A stretch of 64,000 bases of DNA. Source: Bacteroidota bacterium. Its GTDB lineage: Bacteria > Bacteroidota > Bacteroidia > Chitinophagales > Chitinophagaceae. The stretch is taken from NCBI GenBank assembly GCA_018268085.1, contig JAFDXE010000010.1:55474-119473 (forward strand), written 5' to 3'. The position numbers were made by a program, and so were the translations under genes. The notes under the pieces were generated by a model. It ran no database searches, was not told the DNA's origin, and saw only the letters and a list, made by a program, of their open reading frames with translations. Within the stretch, counting starts at the first letter, position 1. Each line of letters begins with the position of its first letter. Of the stretch, positions 58,646 to 64,000 are shown one piece after another.

Positions 58646-60808
58646 ATGAAAAAATTATTCCTCTCGCTTATACTTGTTGCGAGCCTTTTTAAAGCCAGCG
58701 CCGATGAAGGTATGTGGCTGCCAATGCTGTTGGGTCAGCAGGTGTATGATGATATGGTGAAAAAAGGATTAAAACTCACGAAAGAACAATTGTATTCTAT
58801 CAACAAATCTTCTATCAAAGATGCGATCATCATTTTTGGTGGCGGTTGCACGGGTGAAATAGTAAGCGACCAGGGATTGATATTTACCAATCACCACTGT
58901 GGTTACGGCGCTATTGCCAATGCCAGCAGTGTTGAACACAATTACCTGCGTGACGGATTTTATGCATTCAACAAAGACCAGGAGATACAAAGCCAGTTAA
59001 CTGTTCAGTTCCTCGACAGGATCGTGGATGTTACCAAAGAAGTGGAAGAAGGCGTTAAAGGATTGAACTGGGAAGAACGCACGAAAAAATTGCAGGAAGT
59101 ATATAAATCAATTACGGATAAAGTAGCTGATAAAGAAAACGGACTTACCGGCAGAATTTACAGCATGTTTAAAGGCAACCAGTACATCATGTATGTGTAC
59201 AAAACGTACAGGGATATACGCCTGGTAGGTGCGCCGCCAGAAAGTGTGGGTAAGTTTGGTGGTGATACCGACAACTGGGAATGGCCACGTCATACCGGCG
59301 ATTTTTCTATTTTCCGTGTGTACGCAACCAAAGACGGAAAGCCTGCTGAATTCAGTAAAGAAAACGTGCCTTTAAAACCAAAATACTTTTTACCTGTAAG
59401 CATCAAAGGAATTAAAGATGGTGATTATGCCATGATCTATGGTTATCCAGGAGGTACCAACCGCTATGAAACAAGTAATGGCGTTAAACTGAAAAATGAA
59501 ATTGAAAATCCTTCTCTCGTTGCATTGAGGGATATGCGTTTGAAATACATGCACGAGCAGATGATCAAAGATCCGGCAGTTAAATTAAAACTGGCATCAA
59601 GCTATGCAGGCATTGCAAACTACTGGAAGTTCTTCGACGGTGAAACAAAACAACTCACCAAATTCAAAACCTACGATCAGAAAAAAGCGTATGAAGATAA
59701 GTTTACAGCATGGGCAAAAGGTAAACCTGAATACGAAAATATTTTTTCTGAATACCAGAAGAACTACGATGCATGGACACCTTACAGTAAAGAACGTCAA
59801 TACCTGAACGAAGGCATTATGGGATCACCGCTGGCTGCATTTGCTGCTTCATTGATCTCTCTCGAAAATGCATTGGTAAAAACAGGTGTGAGTGCTGAAG
59901 AACTGAAGAAAGAAGTGTCGAAAGCTGACGCTGCCCGTAAGAACTTTCTTGAAGCAGAAGACAAACCAAGCGACATGAAAATCATGGCTGCTGTTGCGAT
60001 GATGTTTTATTCAGACATTGATAAAAGCCAGCACCCTGTTGGATTTTACGAAAAGCTAAAAGGAACTTATGGCGATCTGAAAGATGAAGCAACCTATAAA
60101 AAATGGGCTACCGATGTGTTTAATAACACCATGATTTTTGATGATGCAAAATGGGCAACATTCATTGCAACACCGGAAGCAGGTGCTTTGCAAAATGATC
60201 CTGCATTTGATTTCGCCGGCAGCTTCATGAAAAACTATACGAGCAAATATGCACCACTGTACTCAGCATTTGTAAACAGGAATAATGAACTGGGGCGTAG
60301 CTACCTTAAAGGTGTGATGGAGATGAACCCGGCTGCTGTTAAAAAAATGTATCCCGATGCTAACTTCAGCATGAGGGTGAGCTATGGTAATGTAAAAAGT
60401 TATAACCCGAGAGATGCGGTACATTATGATTACATTACTACCAGCAAAGGTATTCTCGAGAAATATGTAGCCGGTGACTATGAATTTGATCTGCCTGCTA
60501 ACCAGGTTGAATTACTGAAGAAAAAAGATTTCGGCCAGTACATGGATAAAACCAGGAAAGACCTTGTTGTAGGTTTCATTACTACCAACGATATAACGGG
60601 CGGGAATAGCGGCAGCCCGGTGATGGATGGAAATGGTAATCTTATCGGTCTTGCTTTCGATGGAAACTATGAAGCGCTGAGCCATAAGATCGCATTTGAT
60701 AAAGATCTTAACCGTACCATTTGTGTGGATGTGCGTTATGTATTGTGGTGCATCGACAAACTCGGTGGTGCAAAAAATATCATCAATGAACTGAAGCTGG
60801 TTAGATAA
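58646..60808 (+). CDS. S46 family dipeptidyl-peptidase, DPP7-like
   Basis: A 720-residue periplasmic serine peptidase that removes dipeptides. The signal peptide is MKKLFLSLILVASLFKASA. His84 lies in TNHHCGYGAI, the Asp in RHTGDFSIFRVY and the nucleophile Ser655 in TGGNSGSPVMDGNGN. The S1-pocket position 18 residues after the Ser is Gly673 (GLAFDGNYE). In the Porphyromonas enzymes Gly here marks DPP7 (hydrophobic P1) and Arg marks DPP11 (acidic P1), so this is DPP7-like. ATG 58646 begins the signal peptide. Promoter box 21 nt upstream. Confidence 0.94.
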   Translation: MKKLFLSLILVASLFKASADEGMWLPMLLGQQVYDDMVKKGLKLTKEQLYSINKSSIKDAIIIFGGGCTGEIVSDQGLIFTNHHCGYGAIANASSVEHNYLRDGFYAFNKDQEIQSQLTVQFLDRIVDVTKEVEEGVKGLNWEERTKKLQEVYKSITDKVADKENGLTGRIYSMFKGNQYIMYVYKTYRDIRLVGAPPESVGKFGGDTDNWEWPRHTGDFSIFRVYATKDGKPAEFSKENVPLKPKYFLPVSIKGIKDGDYAMIYGYPGGTNRYETSNGVKLKNEIENPSLVALRDMRLKYMHEQMIKDPAVKLKLASSYAGIANYWKFFDGETKQLTKFKTYDQKKAYEDKFTAWAKGKPEYENIFSEYQKNYDAWTPYSKERQYLNEGIMGSPLAAFAASLISLENALVKTGVSAEELKKEVSKADAARKNFLEAEDKPSDMKIMAAVAMMFYSDIDKSQHPVGFYEKLKGTYGDLKDEATYKKWATDVFNNTMIFDDAKWATFIATPEAGALQNDPAFDFAGSFMKNYTSKYAPLYSAFVNRNNELGRSYLKGVMEMNPAAVKKMYPDANFSMRVSYGNVKSYNPRDAVHYDYITTSKGILEKYVAGDYEFDLPANQVELLKKKDFGQYMDKTRKDLVVGFITTNDITGGNSGSPVMDGNGNLIGLAFDGNYEALSHKIAFDKDLNRTICVDVRYVLWCIDKLGGAKNIINELKLVR

Positions 60809-60831
60809 TTAACCGCTGATCGTTCTAAAAG

Positions 60832-60877
60832 GCCAATAGATAAAATTCTGCAAAGGGTTTTGTTTATTGGCTTTTTT
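60832..60877 (+). terminator. Terminator after the S46 gene
   Basis: Arms GCCAATA (60832-60838) and TATTGGC (60865-60871) around a large loop, followed by TTTTTT. Confidence 0.65.
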
Positions 60878-60920
60878 GTTAGTTCACAGTTATGAGTTTC
60901 AAGTTGCAAGTTCAGCTAAT

Positions 60921-60948
60921 AATTCATAATTCATAATTCATAATTCAT
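60921..60948 (+). repeat. AATTCAT heptamer tandem repeat (4 perfect copies)
   Basis: Four perfect copies of AATTCAT end 20 bp before the -7 box of the deoxyhypusine-synthase-like gene, in the place where a -33 element would lie. Confidence 0.9.
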
Positions 60949-60968
60949 CACTCATCCCCCAAATCGCT

Positions 60969-60976
60969 TATTTTTG
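60969..60976 (+). promoter_or_regulatory. -7 box of the deoxyhypusine-synthase-like gene
   Basis: TATTTTTG, a perfect TAnnTTTG, 13 nt before ATG 60990; the AATTCAT repeats are immediately upstream. Confidence 0.5.
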
Positions 60977-60989
60977 TGCCCTAAAAAAA

Positions 60990-61970
60990 ATGACAATGGC
61001 AAAAGGACCTATATCAAATTATATCGAGCATCATTACAGGCATTTTAATGCGGCAGCTTTAATGGATGCGGCTAAAGGATATGAAACGCACTTAAACGAA
61101 GGTGGCAAGATGATGATCACGCTGGCAGGTGCGATGAGTACCGCTGAGCTGGGATTGAGTTTAGCTGAAATGATCCGCCAGGATAAAGTGGCCATCATCA
61201 GTTGCACCGGTGCCAACCTGGAAGAAGATATTATGAACCTGGTAGCACACAGTCATTATAAAAGAGTGCCTAATTACAGGGATCTGAGTCCGCAGGATGA
61301 ATGGGATTTGTTAGAGAATCATTACAACAGGGTAACGGATACCTGTATCCCGGAAGAGGAAGCGTTCAGGAGATTGCAAAAGCATATTCATAAAATATGG
61401 AAAGATGCAGATGATAAAGGCGAGAGATATTTTCCGCATGAGTACATGTATAAAATGTTGTTGAGTGGTGTGCTGGAACAGTATTATGAAATTGATCCGA
61501 AGAATAGCTGGATGCTGGCAGCAGCACAAAAAAATATCCCGATCGTTGTTCCGGGTTGGGAAGACAGTACCATGGGAAATATTTTTGCATCGTATGTAAT
61601 CAAAAATGAAATTAAGGCAAGCACCATGAAAAGCGGTATTGAATACATGGTGTGGCTGGCCGATTGGTACAGTAACAATTCATCAGGTAAGGGTGTTGGC
61701 TTCTTCCAGATCGGCGGCGGTATTGCAGGAGATTTTCCTATCTGCGTTGTACCCATGATGTACCAGGATCTCGAATGGCATGATGTACCATTCTGGAGTT
61801 ATTTCTGCCAGGTAAGTGATTCAACAACTTCTTACGGATCTTACAGTGGCGCCGTGCCCAACGAAAAAATTACCTGGGGCAAATTAGATATTCATACACC
61901 TAAGTTCATTGTTGAAAGTGACGCAACGATTGTTTGTCCGCTGATCTTCGCATGGATATTAGGCTGGTAA
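60990..61970 (+). CDS. Deoxyhypusine synthase-like protein without the canonical lysine
   Basis: A 326-residue cytoplasmic protein of the deoxyhypusine synthase superfamily. NAD-site pieces are visible: MITLAGAMSTAELGLSLAEMIRQDKVAIISCTGANLEEDIMN, IVVPGWEDSTMGN, VGFFQIGGGIAGDFPICVVPM, SYSGAVPNEKITWGKL and ESDATIVCPLIFAWIL. In eukaryotic and archaeal enzymes the segment after GGG carries the catalytic Lys (GGGxxK). Here it is GGGIAGDF (242-249) and has no Lys. Bacteria lack eIF5A, so the acceptor differs anyway; polyamine chemistry such as homospermidine formation is possible. Followed by the M1 gene after 38 bp. Confidence 0.88.
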   Translation: MTMAKGPISNYIEHHYRHFNAAALMDAAKGYETHLNEGGKMMITLAGAMSTAELGLSLAEMIRQDKVAIISCTGANLEEDIMNLVAHSHYKRVPNYRDLSPQDEWDLLENHYNRVTDTCIPEEEAFRRLQKHIHKIWKDADDKGERYFPHEYMYKMLLSGVLEQYYEIDPKNSWMLAAAQKNIPIVVPGWEDSTMGNIFASYVIKNEIKASTMKSGIEYMVWLADWYSNNSSGKGVGFFQIGGGIAGDFPICVVPMMYQDLEWHDVPFWSYFCQVSDSTTSYGSYSGAVPNEKITWGKLDIHTPKFIVESDATIVCPLIFAWILGW

Positions 61971-62008
61971 AATAATGCAGCATTATGATGAAGTATGATT
62001 ATTGCACT

Positions 62009-63886
62009 ATGAAAAAAATGATGGTAAGGTCATACTTCATTATTTTAATATCGCTGGTTGGCATTTCATCTTATGCACAGGTTTCCTTACCGGTTCCGGT
62101 AAATATTCAGCAGGCATATAATAAACAAACACGAAGTATAGACGGTATGCCGGGCAAAGCATACTGGCAGAATAAAGCTGTGTACAATATAGCAGTACAG
62201 TTTATTCCCGAAACAAGATTGGTACAGGGAAATGTTGCTGTTGAGTATGTAAACAACAGCCCGGATACGCTTTCAACCATCGTATTTAAACTCTATCCCA
62301 ATATTTATAAAGAAGGTGCTCCCCGGTTAATGAGTATTGATAGTGCTGATGTTGGAGAAGGGGTTTCAATTGAATCCATCGCAGCAAACAATGTACAGCT
62401 CAGCGAAAAACAATTTGCGATAGATGCTACCAATATGCAGGTTGATATTCAACCGCTGCCGCCTCACCAGAGCATAAATTTTTCTATTCGGTATCATTAT
62501 ACATTGAACAAAACTTCGCATATCCGTACAGGTGAGATTGAGAAGGGGGCGTTTTTTATCGCTTACTTTTTTCCACGAATAGCGGTATATGATGATATTG
62601 ATGGCTGGAATGCGTATCCCTATCTCGGCCCGCAGGAATTCTACAACGACTTTTGTGATTTCACCGTTCGCATTACTGTACCTGCCTCCTATGCGGTATG
62701 GGCAACCGGAACGCATACTAACCGGCAATCTGTTTTTACAAAACCTTTTCTTGATAAAATAATAGAGGCCGAAAGATCAAAAGAGGTAACAACGATTGCA
62801 GACAGTGCTCAACTAAAAAATGCATTGGTAAATGCAACTGGTAATACCGAATGGATATTTGAGTCGAAACATATTACCGATGTAGTGTTTGCTATCAGCG
62901 ATCATTATACCTGGCAAAGCACCAGTGTGGAAGTTGATAAAACTACCGGCAGGAGAACAAGAGTTGATGCGGTGTTTAACCCTGTACACAAAGATTATTT
63001 TAATGTAGTTACGGATGCACAGAAAACCGTGCAATATATGAGTGAGCGTTTCCCGAAGTGGCCTTTTCCGTATGAACATGAAACGGTATTCGATGGGTTA
63101 GACCAGATGGAATACCCGATGATGGTAAATGATAATCCGTTGGAAGACCGGGCCGAAAGTATAGAATTAACTGATCATGAAATATTTCATACGATGTTTC
63201 CATTTTATATGGGCATCAATGAAACCAAATATGGCTGGATGGATGAAGGATGGGCAACGATAGGAGAGTGGCTCATCACCAATATGATTGATACTACTTT
63301 GATAGATGAATATGGCATGAGAAGGTATGAAGCTGTTGCAGGGAAAGAAGCTGATTGCCCGATTATGACGCTTACAACATTGCTGAATGGGCCTTCGATG
63401 TTTATCAATAGTTATCCCAAACCGGCGCTGGCGTATTTATACCTGAAAGATATGCTGGGAGATGAATTGTTTTTCAAAGGACTTCATCATTATATAAATA
63501 CCTGGAATGGTAAACATCCCATGCCTTATGATTTTTTTTACAGCATGAATAAAGGCACAGGAAAAAATTTAAACTGGTTTTGGAAACGCTGGTTCTTTGA
63601 TACAGGTGCGCCTGATATGGCAATTACATCTTTCCAGGCAAAAAAGAATCAGCAGAAGATAGTGATCTCAATGGTTGGTTCAAAACCACAACCAATAGAT
63701 ATTACGATCACCTATAAAGACGGTAGCAAAGAAAAAATACATCGTTCTGTAGCTGTTTGGGAAACAGGAAATAAATCAGTTACAATAACATTTGTTTCAA
63801 CTAAAAAGGTGAAGGAAATTCACCTGGGAAGTACGTATGTTCCCGATGTTAACTGGAAGAATAATGTGTATAGGGTGAAGCGGTAA
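62009..63886 (+). CDS. M1 family metallopeptidase (HEIFH type), exported
   Basis: A 625-residue secreted zinc peptidase. The signal peptide is MKKMMVRSYFIILISLVGISSYAQ. The zinc motif is HEIFH (390-394) with Glu 18 residues later (YGWMDEGWA). The exopeptidase motif is the variant GLDQMEYPMMV. The N-terminal part is the M1 beta-saddle (YNIAVQFIPETRLVQGNVAVEYVNNSPDTLSTIVFKLYPN). There is no T9SS tail, so it probably stays periplasmic. ATG 62009 is chosen for the signal; ATG 61985 is in frame. It follows the deoxyhypusine-synthase-like gene and probably shares its transcript. Confidence 0.92.
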   Translation: MKKMMVRSYFIILISLVGISSYAQVSLPVPVNIQQAYNKQTRSIDGMPGKAYWQNKAVYNIAVQFIPETRLVQGNVAVEYVNNSPDTLSTIVFKLYPNIYKEGAPRLMSIDSADVGEGVSIESIAANNVQLSEKQFAIDATNMQVDIQPLPPHQSINFSIRYHYTLNKTSHIRTGEIEKGAFFIAYFFPRIAVYDDIDGWNAYPYLGPQEFYNDFCDFTVRITVPASYAVWATGTHTNRQSVFTKPFLDKIIEAERSKEVTTIADSAQLKNALVNATGNTEWIFESKHITDVVFAISDHYTWQSTSVEVDKTTGRRTRVDAVFNPVHKDYFNVVTDAQKTVQYMSERFPKWPFPYEHETVFDGLDQMEYPMMVNDNPLEDRAESIELTDHEIFHTMFPFYMGINETKYGWMDEGWATIGEWLITNMIDTTLIDEYGMRRYEAVAGKEADCPIMTLTTLLNGPSMFINSYPKPALAYLYLKDMLGDELFFKGLHHYINTWNGKHPMPYDFFYSMNKGTGKNLNWFWKRWFFDTGAPDMAITSFQAKKNQQKIVISMVGSKPQPIDITITYKDGSKEKIHRSVAVWETGNKSVTITFVSTKKVKEIHLGSTYVPDVNWKNNVYRVKR

Positions 63887-64000
63887 AAATGAGTATTTTA
63901 TTAACCACAGCGTTGAAAGAGTTTAGCACGGAGTTTTACAGGGTTTTGCCACTAAGGCACAAAGACAGGAAGAAACACAAAGTTTTGTATCTATTTTATA
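63887..64000 (+). repeat. 3' flank with AACCACAGCG and CACAAAG motifs
   Basis: After the M1 stop the sequence has AACCACAGCG (63903-63912), shared with 52941, then GCACAAAGAC and ACACAAAG motifs. It looks like the intergenic repeat family at 52.9 kb. No gene is seen in the last 114 bp. Confidence 0.45.

Noticed and set aside
1..64000. CRISPR arrays, transposases, integrases, tRNA or rRNA
   Set aside because: No regular spacer-repeat array, no DDE or recombinase protein, and no tRNA-like cloverleaf or rRNA block was noticed; the 7-bp and 8-bp repeats have no spacers.

Overview
The window is a 64 kb piece of chromosome from a member of the Bacteroidota, most likely family Chitinophagaceae or a close relative. 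The reasons are: promoters of the TAnnTTTG type with few Shine-Dalgarno sites; a secreted peptidase with a type IX secretion (T9SS) C-terminal domain; an S46 dipeptidyl-peptidase; two CarboxypepD_reg plus beta-barrel outer-membrane proteins; a DUF5606 protein; LytTR/LytS signalling; and the general protein style. The family assignment is inference from style, not from a search. I see no rRNA, tRNA, CRISPR array, prophage, integrase or transposase. This is housekeeping and envelope DNA with small intergenic gaps.

Layout. 1-8.0 kb: 5' part of typA/bipA (minus strand, cut by the window edge), a secreted thioredoxin-domain protein, uvrB, a small secreted protein, a lipoprotein and an esterase-like hydrolase. 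8.2-17.3 kb: polA, a DUF1579 protein, two small membrane or secreted proteins, then a LytTR response regulator with a 1192-residue propeller/GAF/LytS-type kinase. 17.6-24.6 kb: a DsbA-like oxidoreductase, DUF6265, DUF1801 and VOC proteins, then a minus-strand group of outer-membrane barrel, ECF sigma factor, single-pass membrane protein, membrane-anchored Spy/CnrX-like protein and soluble Spy-like protein. 24.8-33.3 kb: DUF5606, M3 peptidase, a metal-flavoured Fur/SCO/MerC cluster, an NTF2-like protein, GH25 lysozyme, M1 aminopeptidase with T9SS tail and a lytic transglycosylase. 33.3-42.6 kb: radical SAM/SPASM, AI-2E permease, MarR and GH10-like genes in series, rpoN, a PAP2-like membrane protein, a TetA-like MFS pump and a di-haem peroxidase lipoprotein. 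42.8-52.1 kb: outer-membrane barrel, PDZ-alpha/beta hydrolase, AraC regulator with a degenerate cupredoxin lipoprotein, pcrA/uvrD helicase and secreted unknowns. 52.3-63.9 kb: Nfu, a pnuC-tag-nadR-like operon, mtgA, LysE exporter, GH3 protein, S46 peptidase, deoxyhypusine-synthase-like protein and a second M1 peptidase.

How the genes work together. DNA maintenance (uvrB, polA, pcrA/uvrD, tag) is scattered. Envelope work dominates: peptidoglycan enzymes (GH25, lytic transglycosylase, MtgA), secreted peptidases (M1, S46) and outer-membrane barrels. Three local modules deserve attention. The first is sigma factor, TM protein and Spy-like proteins (19.8-24.6 kb), which resembles the CnrYXH metal/envelope-stress arrangement. 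The second is Fur, SCO and MerC around a divergent promoter carrying three helically phased TTGCAA boxes. The third is nicotinamide riboside uptake and phosphorylation (pnuC, nadR-like) with a tag glycosylase between them. The deoxyhypusine-synthase-like protein lacks the expected lysine in its GGG motif and may catalyse a different reaction. Several intergenic gaps carry 7- or 8-bp periodic repeats. Three genes (SCO, radical SAM, uvrD) have a perfect TAnnTTTG box exactly 4 nt before the ATG, which predicts leaderless mRNAs.
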